Assembly: GCA_050084515.1 (NCBI GenBank)
Contig: CM114272.1
Location: 42,284,001 to 42,348,000 of the forward strand
Direction: 5' to 3'
DNA from: Blasia pusilla
Taxonomy: Eukaryota > Marchantiophyta > Marchantiopsida > Blasiales
DNA length: 64,000 nucleotides
Below the pieces are notes generated by a model. It was not told the origin of the DNA. It made no database searches and was given only the letters and a program-made list of their open reading frames with translations. A program made the position numbers and the translations under genes. Below, piece by piece: positions 1 through 13,542 of this stretch. Position 1 is the stretch's first letter. Each line of letters starts with the position of its first letter.

Positions 1-2309
1 GGAGTGAAATCTATCCATCTAGCAAGCCTCTCCAATGAAAAACTGATATCTGTGAGAGTCATTCTCATATGTTGCAAAGGTGTTTAGGATCGAAAGACAT
101 TGAAATGGAGATATGGTACCTAGATTGGGGTTAAGTGAGTTGATGAGGGAGATGGTTGCATGGCATAGGGAACATGTTGGAATCACTCATCTTGTTGTTG
201 CCCTTCCTATTTTGAGTACTCCTACTATTGTATTCCCTCTTTGGAATGGTGGAAATTTCCAAAACATATAAAAGAAGATGGAGATGATAATCACCATTGG
301 CGCTTGGTCGGATAATCCTCAATTTCGAGGAATGTAAGGTGTTTGTGATGAGAAGTGTTGCCACTGTCCTCGCCCTTATTGAGAAGTTGAGACTCTTGCA
401 TATTTCCATAACTATGGTTGGGTACATGAGGATGTTTATACATAGAACATTTTTTTGCACTTTCCCGATTATGAAGTAGTTCCTCTTCTAACCTTGGACA
501 TACTTTATTACTTGTTGGGATCACGGATCTCAGGTTTACGAAGACATTTTAGCAAGCACGTTCAGTTGGTTCCATTTGATACCCTCATTCCCAACCTAAT
601 CTCGGCCCACAAGTAGCTCCAAAGTTAAAGAAACATCATTTGATGCATCTGAATGCTTCAACTATATGGAAAGATCAAACGTTTATATAGCATTTTGATG
701 TTTATACTCTTGGGGGTTACATAGGTTGTCTAGCAATATGTACAATTTTTCATATCTTGCGCTACATGAAAGATTGGGAATTAAAGAACAATTGAGAGCT
801 ATGTCGTGCGCATACATGTTACTACACAATCTACGTCGTTGGTCACATCTACTGACCACACCACATCTATCTTCCAAATGCACCGGTCCATCCACTCATA
901 AAAAAAATATACTCATGCATATACATTGAGACCCAAAAAAAATCAAAGTAAAAATGGCTCATACGGCTAACTCCAGTCTTGAATCTACATCTGCAAATCG
1001 AACCACATCCACCCTCTGCTATGAGGGAATCCATACGCTAGCATCCTACCACCCTAGTTCATAGTGACCACAAAACAAAAGAGGTGCTCCTAAGGCCCAA
1101 CATGAGAAAGATGGCTTTGGAAATCCATCTCTCCCTCCCTTGTAGCCTTTGGAAGAGCCAAAAGGCTTCCCCCCCCCCGAAAGAACCTCCAAACGGTAAC
1201 TTGAGTGCATAGGATATCGGGTGATCGTTGACTTGGTCAATGGATCACCTGACTGGCCAAGACCAAAATAGGGAAATCTTCTAAAATAATATAATTTCCA
1301 ATGCATGAAATGGACATGTAGCCAACCTCATTTGCCATCTCAGAACAAAGTTACATCCAAACAACCCGCTAACCCTGTATGGCGTCCATGGGATAGAACT
1401 CTACTTGTCGGCTAAATAAGATATGACAACTTTCGTGCATATACACATCGCTATATAATCTACACCGCTAGTCACATGTACACACCATCCAACAAGGATC
1501 TTCCCAACACATGGGTCGATCCACTCATAAACCAAATATACTCACGCATATACATCAAAACCACACAATCGACCCCTTAGTTGGCAGTTGGATCCCCCTA
1601 ACTCCAAATAGCAAACATCACACCTACTTCACATGATCTACTACTCTATACACACCTTGCACCGTCGATTTTGTCATACCCACCACATATCCTAACACAT
1701 ACTCGTCCACGGATCCATCTCATCTATCTTCACCTAGAGATATCGATATATCCGGATGTTATCCGACAACACTGCAACTACCGACTGTGTTGATCCCTCT
1801 GAAGAAATCTAACACTCCCGCACTCTCCTCTAAACGCTGCCATACAACAAGTGTGGTATCCAAAGATATCAAGTCTCCACTCCAAGAGCACGATTGTCAC
1901 CTGACTCTCTCTACTCCAAGACATAGGCACGACTCTACGCGTGCCTCAAAAGCTCGTCTGTACTCCTTTGCAACTCAACGCTCATACGCAACAATGATGA
2001 AGATGTTTCCGCACCATGGAAAGAGGCATCTACCCTGAGTTTAGGGTACGAGAGCCCAAGGTGAAGCCAGAGTCAGAGCTTTCGGCTTGGATGCGGGTTG
2101 CCAACATAGCCGCAAAGCCGAGTTAAGGAAATTAAGAGCAGGTTGCGGGGTTGGGAGAGTTGGGAGTGGTAAGGTTGTGTGGCAGTTGCAAGGTGGGAGA
2201 TAGAGTTGGTCGGAGGAAGACGTGGTAGATGGATTGATGTGGTTGGGTGCAATCACATTGTGCACATGTTTATGGTCGGGATGCCGCATGTTCTTATCTA
2301 GATGACTAT
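1..2309. other. Non-coding repeat debris
   Basis: I see no supportable gene here. Short open frames exist on both strands, but none resembles a known family. Two diverged direct repeats lie at about 811-930 and 1432-1556; both run through 'tccactcataaa' and 'atatactca.gcatatacat'. Their first halves also resemble, in reverse orientation, the first 105 bp of the LTR of the retrotransposon at 15-25 kb. The stretch is probably old minus-strand LTR material. A short poly-C run lies near 1170. Confidence 0.4.
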
Positions 2310-2796
2310 TGTCGTGCGAATCCACATCATCATACAATATACATCGCTAACATACCATACTCACCTACATACATAACATAGACGAGAGCATACACAAACA
2401 CAAGTGTACCACAACTCGCCCCCCTAACTAAAATCCATGAAAGACCTAGTGTCATAAAACACGTATAGAATCCCATACAATCGATCCAAACCCACTCCAC
2501 GATGGGAGAATCCAGGTCAAAGCTTGCGGGAACCACCATAGCCGAGAGCTCTACTCACTACCAAGGCTAACTCCCAACGCAACATGCTTAACTCAAAGAA
2601 CTAACTGTTCTTTGAGTGCACTCCACACTATATCCTCCAACCTAAGAGCGGGCCCTACTGGAAAAGTCACCCTCAACTGAGTAAACCCCAACCCTATGTA
2701 TGAAACCGCATCTCTACCTAGACACTACGGCCCTATATAAGGTATGGCCTCTACTAGCACACTATATTCTACGACATAATCCGTATGGTCATGACA
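2310..2796 (-). mobile_element. Rearranged LTR remnant of the methyltransferase retrotransposon family
   Basis: Read on the minus strand, 2796-2430 matches the body of the LTR seen at 24.41-24.77 kb, including the 'caaagaacagt.agttctttga' hairpin. It is followed directly by a purine tract (2429-2415) and then by a 105-bp block (2414-2310) matching the start of the 3' LTR at 24297-24401. The order 'LTR body, purine tract, LTR start' is what remains if an element lost everything between its 5' LTR and its polypurine tract. This is a third copy of the family, on the opposite strand. Confidence 0.75.
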
Positions 2797-2819
2797 CTAC
2801 ATGCTCTATCATCTTTAGA

Positions 2820-3094
2820 AACATCTCCTGGAAGTTATCAAGAAGTAGGAAGAGGAATGGGATGTGGATTTGAATCCCATTGTCGAGACCTGTCAAATAG
2901 CGAATCATAAGCGATTTGACAAGGTGGAGGCATCTTTGAAGAAATCCTTGCAAGTAGAGTTCACACAGATCATGGTGAATCTCTCTCACCGTAGGTTTGA
3001 TTGGGCATCTTATATTGGAGAATTAGAAGAGTATCCAAAGCAAATGGATGCATTGCTCGTATTGAGGTATTCTTACGACTATAAGTCCTCATAG
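2820..3094 (+). pseudogene. Fragment of the multi-copy EEIG-C-terminus-like coding family
   Basis: The frame from 2864 encodes about 76 residues with the core 'FDKVEASLKKSLQVEFTQI', then 'RRFDWASYIGELEEYPKQMD'. This aligns with minus-strand coding sequence at 36177-35920 ('YDKFQAVYQILKKDLQIDF', then 'GRFSWSNFANGLNKY'). The part that ends LQ-hydrophobic-E/D-F resembles the last residues of plant EEIG1/EHBP1-type proteins. No start context or upstream exon is visible and the frame ends quickly, so I treat it as a broken copy. It abuts the LTR remnant on its left and a GGAACTTAAGTTCC palindrome on its right. Confidence 0.55.
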
Positions 3095-3101
3095 AATTAT
3101 T

Positions 3102-3115
3102 GGAACTTAAGTTCC
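3102..3115. repeat. GGAACTnnAGTTCC palindrome (exact)
   Basis: GGAACTTAAGTTCC flanked by TT and AA. It is one of ten exact occurrences of GGAACTnnAGTTCC in the window and lies just past the end of the coding fragment at 2820-3094. Confidence 0.9.
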
Positions 3116-6100
3116 AAATCCATGTTGAACCTCAATTTCCATTTAGTTAGTTAAGTTCCAAATCTATTTTGGGCCTCCATGCATTTTACTATAGTAACAT
3201 CCGTTCATAATTAACTTTGGAGAAGAAATCATTGGCTCAAGATCGATTTCTACAATCTCAATTAATATGATCTTATGTTCTAGTTATTTTTCTTGAATTT
3301 GTTATTATTCATTGAGAAGTGCAATCTTAAATTCATATTGATGGCCCTTGATTCTTTGCAAGTTAATTGTGATCTTATGTTTTAAAAGTTATAGGGCTGT
3401 ATTAATATTTAATAATTATGCTTTACATTACTACCTTTGTAATTTCTCTCCTTTTTGGATTATTTTCTCTCGTAGCTCCACCTATTTATGATTGCTTGGT
3501 ACATCTATAATATTTTTTTTATTCCTCTTTATCTTCAAATTTCATCCAAATTTTTTTTACTGTACTACCCATACTAACCAAGGATAGTGAACTTAAGTTT
3601 CAACTTCAACTTCTAATATCTCACTAGAGTTTTCATATTGTTCTCTTAAGTAAAAAATTACTAGGGGATGTTATCCTAAATGCACAAAGAACTAAGGGCT
3701 TTGTCAAAGAGCTACACTACTCAATCATATTTTAGGAGGGGATATATATGGTTGGATCGGTAATGTTGACAATATGATGTAGAGATATAACTTCCATAAA
3801 ACTAACTATTTTGTTATGAACGCAATGTGATGTTTGTGAAATACAAGTAAATTCCAAGTAGTAATGCTAAAAAATGAATGTATGCTCTTCGTCTTGATGA
3901 ACTTAAGTTCCGATTCTCATATATTTACTATCCAAGAACCACCATCATTCAATGCAATTTTCATCTTGTATATTTAACCTAAGAAAGGTAGGAGATATCA
4001 AGCATAAAGTCATATTGATCCATTGTCTAAAATACAATAGAGTAATAGCGAGCTTAAGGTTTCCATTTCAAACCAAGAGCTTAAGGTATTATAAGACCCA
4101 AAAATGATTTAATTCACCACTTCCAACTAAACTTCTGTTCTATGTAGACTTTTTCTTTTCTTTTCTTTTGAAAGGCTTTACTTTTTTAGTAAGTGTGCAT
4201 TTCCATTGCAAGAAAGAGCCTTACGATCTTAATAGTATAGATAGAAGTAGCATGCTTATCTCATCTTACGAGTCATTCATTTCCTATTACTACTGATATT
4301 TTTTTCACATATTGATGAAATTAGCTTATAAGGGCTTCTCCCTTTTCTTTGCTCCCAGCCGGGTGTGACCCTTGTGTTCTTGATTCTTTGAGTCCCTCTC
4401 CTTATACTTCGTATGGTTCCACTATTTCCAGATTCTCCCATCTTGGTTTTCTTGTCCTTAAATCCTAAGAGTAGAAAGAAGAACTTATATTAACATCCAA
4501 AAATGAAAAATACTTACGTCTCTCTTGAGGATGTCCACTTTCTATACTCGAAATAAGGCATAACCCATTTCTTGCAAAGCCCCTCTACCTAGCTAACAAT
4601 TTTGATGCTAATGAGGTCCTTCAACCAAAATAACTAATAAGTTATTTTAGTTGAAGGACCTAATTAGCTAATCAGGTCCTTCAACTAAAATGGGCATTAT
4701 AAGAAGAAAAAAACACCTCCTATCACTTATTCAAAATTTATATCAAATAAATGCATTTATTTCTTTGGGACACCCCAAAATGGCGCTATCCTAGTTTCCA
4801 ACCTAAATTGTATTTGTTCGAAACTCTTCTATAGATAGTGGGATATGCCTATACGTTCTCTTTGAGGTTCCTTATATAGAAAATATTGTCTTCTTGTAAC
4901 TACACTTGGCTCACTTAAACCACTACCACATACAAACTCTTGATGCACTCACTTTTATCCATGTGTAGACAAACATCATACATATCATGCATACCTCATT
5001 AGCTAGATCATATATAACCATCCACGTCACCCCGACATTGATCAATGTCAAGATAAACACCTTTGGAATTACTTGAAATGGAGGGTGAGGTGATTAGTAA
5101 TCTATGTTATTATGGGAGAATACCTTCTTGATTTTTAGACATATAGCACTAGAGTAGGGAGAAAATATTTTTCTTACGCGGAACCCAACGCCTTCACGAT
5201 TCTCGGGCTCAAGGAGTACGAATCACTTGTATCAACAAGCAACATCATATCCCAATCAACGATCTTGGATCCTAGGTAAACCAAATTGGGCGTCCTCTTG
5301 GTGACTTGGAGAGATGTATGTAGATCTCCCGCCGATAAGTGCTTAGCAGCAAACACAATCATACTCGGTTTACTAACCTTGGGCCTCGTACATCCCTTAG
5401 CCACATGCTGACTTCAGGTGTGGTGGCCCTCTTGGCTTCGCATTGAGTTCCATTCGTTTTGATGCTGGGGTAAGAGACCCAATTTTCTTAGTTTAACAAG
5501 GTTTTTTTTCGGAATTTGTGTGAAGCATAATTAGTCAAAACTAATCGCTTGGAGGGAAAGGGCTGCAGAATATGCTTTCTTATACATGTGCATCTATCAT
5601 ATGTGCACCTTACTAGTAGCAACTATCACTAATTTGCATATTATCTCTATTCCTTTGGGTATATGTTGGGGGCTTCCTCTTAGAATACACGCGTATATGT
5701 AGTTACAAGACAAATGATTATTTATTAGGCAACAAGAAACGGGGAGATCCGCGGTTACATATCATTCTAATTAGTAGAAAAAAAGATTCTTACTACTCCT
5801 CATGTACAAGGACTCATGGATCTGGCAAGTTTCTTAATGAAACTCAAGGGGATTTCAACAGAGCCATCGGGTACAAGTTTATGGTAACAAAATTGTACCA
5901 GTATCCTGTGGTGCACTCCCATCAAGTTGCTCTCTCCACAAATCTATTTTAGGTGCTTCAATTGCCATAGATTTCTTGAACTTTCTTTGTACTACAACCT
6001 TCTTTACGCTCCTTTTTTGTTCCATGATCTAGGGTGTTGGGTTTCCCGGTCCTACTGCTCTTTTGAGCTTCTTTTTGCTACTGCTTCACATATAAGAAAA

Positions 6101-7069
6101 TCAACATTATATTTATTTCCTTCCTTTTTTCCTGATTTCTATGCACTCTAATTTGCTACTTGCATGCTTTGTTCTAGTGGTTGCACAAATTGTTGGTGCA
6201 TGCTTCGGCAGCTTCGCACAATATTAGGGTAGCTTGTTTTGCATTATTTTTATATCTTGTTTTGCACAGGCTTCACTACCTCAATTTACATAGATGGTTG
6301 TATCTTGAATTGTTGTTTTTTTTCCCTCATTTCTTGTAAAATTGTTGTGTGATTGCCTCTAGCTCTATGTTGTTTCGCACCTTGCTATAGCCCCGTGTCT
6401 AGTATAGGTTGCTCATCTTTGTTGTAGTGCTACATCTATTCTACATTGATCACCTTTCTTGAATGAACTCAAATGCTTTTAGTTCCTCTACTCTATTTTC
6501 ATGTAAAGATAATAGGGACTCTTCTTAAAAAACATCCCATACTAGGTTTTCCATAACCTCTTATCAATATTTTATCTTCTATATTTGTAGGTATAGCCAA
6601 ATAACAAAGAACCATGAACGAATTGTTATGCAAGGAGGTTCTCAAGGAACAACTAGAGTTCATAGCCTTATCGCAATCATTAAATGGGAAGAAAGAGTAT
6701 AGTACATTAAGCAACAATACATCAATGCCTACAAAAAAGTTGAAAAATTCGAGTAGCTTGGAAAGATGTTTTGTACACAATATATGATTGAATAAGCTCT
6801 AATACAATGAGTTGAAGAATCCATTGTAATGTATGTAGAAAAGGAAAAGGATTTGCTTTGCTAGGGATGGTGGTATCAACTATAAGATTTTGGCATTCAT
6901 TGATCATGCAAAGTCTAATGAGCATGTAATAACATGCCTTTCTCAAAGTTCATGGGTTTGTATAAGTTGGTGCTTTCTATGAATGTATTTATTGCCAAAG
7001 ATCTTTACCAAGATAAGAAAAATTGTAGGGAAATTTTTATTTTATTTGCTAGGTTTTGTTGAAAAGGAC
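3116..7069. other. AT-rich non-coding stretch
   Basis: The DNA is AT-rich with many stops in all frames. A minus-strand open frame at 5404-5174 contains 'MLLVDTSDSYSLSPRIVKAL', faintly like the DTG/S region of a retroviral-type protease, but the similarity is too weak to name. Plus-strand sequence at about 6630-7000 may be the decayed N-terminal part of the hAT-like gene that follows ('DHAKSNEHV' resembles the zinc-finger end of such proteins). Nothing else is supportable. Confidence 0.4.
4614..4661. repeat. 22-nt-arm hairpin with a third direct copy of the arm
   Basis: The left arm 4614-4635 and right arm 4640-4661 are inverted copies with one mismatch around the loop AATA. The arm motif 'aggtccttcaac.aaaat' occurs again in direct orientation at 4674-4691. 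It could be the core of a small foldback element; no target-site duplication was evident. Confidence 0.85.
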
Positions 7070-7575
7070 TCTTGCTAAAGTTTAAGCTTCACTATTCTTG
7101 GGAATTCTAATTGATGAATCTTCTAGTATAGAAATGATTGGATATTTGGTTGTATTTGTAACATTCATAGAACAAGGTCAAGCAAAGTGTTATTTTCTAG
7201 GACTTCTTTGTTGTGAAGCTAAGTGCATGTTTGAATATTATCACTACTACTTTATAGGAATTAATCAAATATGGGGGCTAGATTATTCTATAATGGCAAC
7301 TTTTGGTTTTGATGGCATCTCTACAATGGTAGGCAGCTAGACCTAGGTGGCTTAACAATTGTAGCAAAAGGTAAGCATGTTTATTATTTCAATGCATTGT
7401 GTTGCACACATGATGAATCTTGCAACTCCAAAAATTGCGAAAGTAATTAATTGTAAATTAATTTCCATAGAAGTGGATTCTATTCTCAATTCTATAGCAT
7501 ATTACTTCAAGAGGTCTTCCAAGTTGAAATCTTTTCTAGCATCATTGCAAAAGAAGTTAAATGATTCTTAATAAG
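7070..7575 (+). pseudogene. hAT-like transposase remnant (DUF4371-type)
   Basis: Two open stretches in the same frame (7098-7340 and 7377-7571) are separated by stops. The first reads 'GILIDESSSIEM', 'LVVFVTFIEQGQ', 'FLGLLCCEAK' and 'FGFDGISTMVG'. The second begins 'MHCVAHMMNLAT' and runs on to 'YFKRSSKLKSFL'. This order of motifs (DES-like, LV-Y/F-V-F, DGAS-MVG, HC-AHR-LA, SSKR) is that of hAT-type transposase proteins with a DUF4371 region. The first Asp of the catalytic region is recognisable in IDES. Stops between the segments and the absence of a C-terminal dimerisation region show it is dead. No terminal inverted repeats were found. Confidence 0.7.
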
Positions 7576-8990
7576 TCATAACTTGTTTGAGGATTTCTTT
7601 AGAAGGACCTATTACCAACTATGAGGACGTGTTGGCTGAATCAATATTTTCCTGGAAACATTCTACAAACTTCAAATACAAGTATGATTTCTCCTCAAGT
7701 AGAAGTTGAATATCTTGCATCAGTCTAATGACTTCTCTTCTTGATGTGACTTGTATGTTTCCCTTCTAGATTTAGAGCCCCTTTAGAATGCTTTGAAGCC
7801 TTAGAGCACCAAGTATTGCAAAGGGATCCTTTATTCCCAATGAGTAGGGAGACATAGTCGTGTTCAACTTATGGCAAGGATGGACACTTGAAATCTAGAT
7901 TCTTGAGCACAATGTCTACTAGGGAGGAATTCTCGTACATAGTGTTTGCAAGGTAGCAGATAGACATTTGGCTCACAATTGCAAGGGAGGAGGGAGGAGT
8001 CAAAAATTTGTCCCTTAAAAAATTTTCCGACAAGGAAAAAAAAATGATGGAAACTAGCTAGTAGGAAAAATTGACCTAAATGGGAAAATAATTTTCCAAA
8101 AATAGATTGGAGCGATTTTCAAAACCTGAAAAAATGTTGGGGAAAATTTTCAAAATCGAGATTTTCAATGGTGGCCTAAAGTAAGAGCTTCTTTTTACTC
8201 CATGCTTCAAATATTACTTGCCAAGGCTTACCAATTACTATCTACTTGTAAGAACCACCAAAAGTTTAATATGAATCTAATTATATCTTTTTAAATAAAT
8301 TGATTATAGGGGAGTGCGCAACATGTTTAGCACTATTTTGTAAGGTTATGGGATGTGAGTGGTTAGAACATATAGTAAAAATCTCCATTGTGGACTACAA
8401 AAGAATAACAAATAAACAAATCCCACAAGGGAATGAGAAATCTATATTATTATTACTAACACGATTATCAACAAAAAAATTTCCCTATTCTAGAACATGT
8501 CCTTTTGGGTGGCCTCTGGGTGCAACACATGTTCCCTCTAATATGTCACGACTTTCAGGATGGATCGATGAGCTTATAATAGAGCGCTTTTGAGGATATT
8601 GGAAGACAACCTCAAGAGGTATAGGATGATATGTTAATTCATTTTTGAGGCCTGGGGTAACCTGAGAGAGTAGATTTTCCTTTCGTTTCGGCTAATTTGG
8701 AGCTACATATAGAAACTCACTATTTTGGGTAAGTTACTATTACAAGTAGAGTAGACTTTCCATTTTGGGAAGTGACCTTTGACCCGGTGCAACAAATCAA
8801 GAGCCAAGAAGGCGAGCATAGATTACCATGGAGAGAGTCTGGGATAAAGAAGGGGATATATTCAAGGAGAGAGAGTTTTGAAGCTCATTCTCTCTTTGTT
8901 GAACCTCTTGGCATGAGACGACGGAGTTATGACCCTCCTTGCCTTGTGAGTAACCGAAACTTCTCATTAGGAGACTGAATTTGGTTTAAC

Positions 8991-9029
8991 GAGAGAGAGA
9001 GAGAGAGAGAGCGAGAGCGAGAGCGAGAT
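8991..9029. repeat. (GA)n microsatellite
   Basis: About ten GA dinucleotides grade into (GCGAGA)n. Confidence 0.95.
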
Positions 9030-9295
9030 TGAGATTTATATATACATTGTGAGAGATCTTAATTTATTTGAGATATTTTGATACTCGATCATCTCGATAT
9101 TTAGATGCCATGAATGAATATGATATCCTGTATGTTTATTTTTTTATTTGATGAAAACGATGTATGTTGCGTAACGATGTATATGAGCACGACAAATAAC
9201 TTAATTTCATCTAACTACAAGAAAGAAGGGTGCAAAGAGAAGGAGGGCTCTTCCTTAACCCGAGCGAAGCATAAGCACCAACTAGTCCTTATTAA

Positions 9296-9340
9296 GTATG
9301 AGCAAGTTTGGCTATATGTATGAGCAAGTTTGGCTATATG
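9296..9340. repeat. 21-bp tandem duplication
   Basis: The unit 'tatgagcaagtttggctata' plus one base occurs twice head to tail. Confidence 0.85.
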
Positions 9341-9380
9341 ATGTGAGTTGTTGAAATGAAACAAAACTACTGCAGATACG

Positions 9381-9498
9381 TGGACATCTAAAACCCCTTA
9401 TCATCCTTTGAAACCACCTGAACTCTATCTCCACCTACATGGACATCTAAAACCCCTTATCATCTTATGAAACCACCCGAACTCTATCTCAACCTGAA
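9381..9498. repeat. 59-bp tandem duplication
   Basis: Two copies start 'tggacatctaaaacccctta' at 9381 and 9440, with a few substitutions between them. Confidence 0.9.
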
Positions 9499-11751
9499 GA
9501 GGAACTTCAGGTCCTCCTTTTGAGGTCAAGTAGAAGTGCCATCCACCCATCAATTCAACAAGAATAAAGGCAAGGGCATCAATTCAATCAATGACCTGAT
9601 TATGTTCTATCAAGTGTACCACAACATTGGAGTATCCAAATTTGTCACACATTCAGATGAGAAAGTCAAAAGTCTCTTTTTTGAGGCGTGGCCCAATTCC
9701 AAAACATTTTGGTAAGTTTGTACACTTCTGATTTTGCATTCAATCAAAATCCCTCAAGAATGCTGGTCATTGATTTAACTGCCTCGTATCAGGACCAGCT
9801 TGCTTGATACAGTGATTGTTTTTATAACATCAGTTGTATACCCTAAACAAAGATTCATTCGGATAGTTTCCAGCTTTTTCTATTGAAGAATAATCATGGC
9901 CATAAGTTCTATCCAAACATCCTCAAACGTTCCATGGATACGAAGCTTCGTACATTAGTCTTTCAGAGGGTCTCCTACCTGTCACACCGGTCGACACTCA
10001 AGAAGGTCACACAATTCCACAAGGTCCAAAGGCCCCAAGCTTGTAATATAGGAGTATGCAAATAAGAAATAGAATCCCTAAACGCCCAAGTCACGTCGGC
10101 TGTGAAGCAGATGGAAGCAACGTACTTTAAATTCAAGTGCAGAAAGATCAGGTAGCTTCTGACAGACTTATACTCACGAACGGTTTTTTTCAGAGTACTG
10201 TTTCGAAGAGAAAGAAAAAGGCAGATGTAATGAGTCACATGGGAACCAAGAATGATGAATTCCCCAAGTAATAACTTGTGATCGAACCAAGAAGTTCATG
10301 ATTCCATAGCGAAGTATCACATTATACAACTAAACCTGCCAATGATCTCTCCTGGGAAATCCTGCGATAGCAAGAACTGGTAGGGCGAAGTTCCATGCCT
10401 TCCAACACAACGTGATCCTTGGAAATTCTGTGGCAGTTATTGAGGTACAAAGTCCAGCCCAAAAGTTCTGAAAATTTGAGAAGATCGGATAGCACAGATC
10501 CTAAACGTCTTCTATGAGACCAACTAAGTAAATGTTGCGTGGATAGGTGTCGATCGGAAATCGCTGTTCTCCATGCTCATTTGCTTGCAAACGCGAACTG
10601 AACAGAAAATAAAAGACTACATTTCCTGCCTCTAAGTACACATTCAGGAATGGATCCACAAAATAGGTAAGAGAAGGAAGCACAAGACTTATAGGGAAGA
10701 GAATCATAATGAGAAATGACTAGAGATGAAAGTAGGTTATCATTACCTCTGCAGTGCATGGCAAACACATACAATACTGCTCTGCTAGGTCACATTTAGT
10801 CAGCAGGGTTCTTCTCAAATACATTTTCTCGAAACTCCTCAGGCTGAGCAATGTCGCAATCATAATTGGTGTGAGAAACTGGATCATCGACCACACAGGT
10901 ACTCTATGCGACAATCACTTACATCCTAGCATTCTTAAAGAAAGAGGAAATTTTGGACTTTATCTCCTTTACTTCGTTTTAGTACGCTGAAGAATTAAAC
11001 TGTACTGGCCGTACGTACCGCGAAACCGAAAAAAGGGTCCCCTCTTCCTATCTTCAGTCCTATTAGTTTGGACACTGAGAAGCAAGATACTAAAATTACG
11101 GGGCTAAGGATCAAATAGCATTGTAGAATAAATGCGGACAACTGCGTTCAGACACTTGATCAAGAACTCCTCAGTCCCCTGCTACAGAAGGGACGCAAAA
11201 TTGATAAGGGATCAGCTCACTATGGGCATATACGTAGCTGAGACTGATTCTAAGACTCCGCGACATGGTGGGGAGGCCAGATCATAACCTTCTTCACAGT
11301 ACTTTACTTCAAGTTCGATTGATGACGGTGCTCAAGCCTCAAGGTCACTCTCTGAGCCATTTCTGTAGCTCCAATTATTAGGGTGCAAAGGAAGAAATAG
11401 GTCCACTATTGCGTCCAGTTCAATGAAAGGTGTTAAGGACCGCAGACGTCCTGTCCTTGTAGTACTCAACTCCTTGCAGAGCCGATCATCCATCGCACGA
11501 AACAGGGCGATGGATCAACCCGCTGAGTCTGTTTTCCGGGTTTATCCGATCAATCGCCCTTCTCCTTTCATTGTCAATGTTCTCTAACGATGATCGGCCC
11601 ACCAACTCCTTTGGCATCCTCCTAAACGTCCATGCCTCAAAGGCATTGACGACAGTATCTGTCATTCGCGTCGAGGGAGCGCAGGCCCTTACAGCAGCTC
11701 TCCTATCGAAACACCCTTCCATCTCACCAAACGAAGGCTTGTAGCAAACGG

Positions 11752-11799
11752 TTTTCAGAATTGAAGCTAGGATGTCAATCCTAGCTTCAATTCTGAAAA
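11752..11799. repeat. Perfect 22-bp inverted repeat, 4-nt loop
   Basis: Arms 11752-11773 and 11778-11799 are exact reverse complements around the loop GTCA. It lies about 1.8 kb upstream of the Expp1-like gene. A perfect stem this tight would fold strongly in RNA; it may be a young foldback element or a small-RNA precursor. Confidence 0.9.
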
Positions 11800-13542
11800 T
11801 ATTCCTAGGGATAGGAAGAGTTCAGCATACCTTCCATGAAAAATATTCCCAAAATCCCTCGTTTCCCTCTACGTCGGACCGGGCATGACAAACATCCGGA
11901 AAAGCCCCGAGTAAATTACTAGTATTGACGATCTGAAACTCAGGTGCAAGTTGAATCTTAGAAGATGCGATCATCAAACGCTTTCGAGGCGAGGATCAGT
12001 ATCCATAACCGCTACCTTTTAGGGCATACTGGCTTACTATATCTCGATTCTTGTCACAGGGATTCCAAACTGGAATTTACTCTAGGATTTAGTCAATGTC
12101 CAGCATATCCTCGTATTATCTCCCACATATTCGTAAACTCTGATGACGCGTCTCGAGTTAAGCTCCTGACACGTCATTAGATACAGCGGCTCAGACGAAG
12201 ATGCAACGGTTAATGAGAAATCATTTTTAAATATCGTTCTACGTAGAATCTTCATTCTACATTTGTCCAATCTGATACCTTCACTCAATCATCCCGAAAG
12301 CCACCTCATCCAGGCGGAATCTGATTGTTCATATCCGCCCTACCTGATTGCTTTCTAAGGACTGGTGGCATTCTTAGAGAGATCCAGGTACAATCTAGAT
12401 GTGGTTTTCCTGACGAGGTATTGCGTGCGAAATCGTATGAAGAGAGATCCTTCAGCAGATCACTGCTATCGCAATCTGAATTTCTTCACGATTTCTTGTA
12501 TCTGAAGTTTGATTTTCGTACTTGAAATCTCAACTAGGACACAAACTAAGGCTGATTCACCCTGACTGCATCCAAAGATACATCCAACAGCAATAGTGAA
12601 AAAATTTGCGTACAGGCGCGCTCTGAATCTTTTCATTTCCGGTATTTGAAAACTGATGAGGACATCATTGAATTCCGAGATCGATTAAGCTCCGCTGCAT
12701 TCGAAGATATTTACAGCAGTATTATTAGGAAATCGGTCAGGGGAAATCTAAATCGTGATTCTCTTTACGAACTGTTGTATGTGAAATCTGAGTATATCTC
12801 TGACCTATTTTCTCACATGCTCACGGCCTTCGTTTTCCCGGCGACCTCGGATTTTCTAGCCTCATCAAGATTCAGCGGACGAGCTTGCTGTATCATGAGT
12901 ATTCGATTGGACTGGAAAGATCGATGGCCTCGTTTTTGATTCTGCGATCCAAATTCTTCACCAAACTAATGTTGAATCGAATTCTCTCGAACTAAGCCTA
13001 CCACTAGAAGTACATGGATCGCATGCACACAAGCGAATTACGGGGTGTCTTATCCTGCTCATTCAAGTCTTAAAAGAAAGTGGCAGGCAAAGTGACGTTT
13101 CTTTACTTCTCTACCACCAAGGCTACGACCAACCTTTGCGTTGCATGTCCATACTGTGACAACTACCATTGTCGAGAAACGTGTCAGATTCGAAGACAAC
13201 CTCGCAGAAGCATTCGTGTAAGGTAATTCCGTTGCAAGAATGCTTTCTGTGGAGAAGTTCATCATGAGTTTTATAACGTGGTGCTTAAAGAGAATGCTAC
13301 TCACCAAAATGAATCTCAATTTCAATTCTGCCAGTTGTGTAAAAATTTTCATTCTTAGGCTTTCAGATCTATAGTGTATCTCCATGCAGGCTCATCGATC
13401 TCCTCTGAACTTTCACAAGACCAATGGATTATGCAAAGTTGGGATCAATCTTCTTCGCACGGGAATGCAGTCAGGTATATGTCGTGCAAAGGAAAATCAG
13501 GAGGGAAACGAGGGAGAACAAGAGTTGCAAAGGAAAGCAAGC

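Larger units (their letters stand above)
7576..13542. other. No confident gene; short tandem repeats and one hairpin
   Basis: The region 7.6-9.0 kb is AT-rich debris. The region 9.9-13.4 kb has more balanced composition and could hold upstream exons, introns or 5' UTR of the gene at 13.5 kb, but I cannot support any exon. The small repeats are listed separately. Confidence 0.35.
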
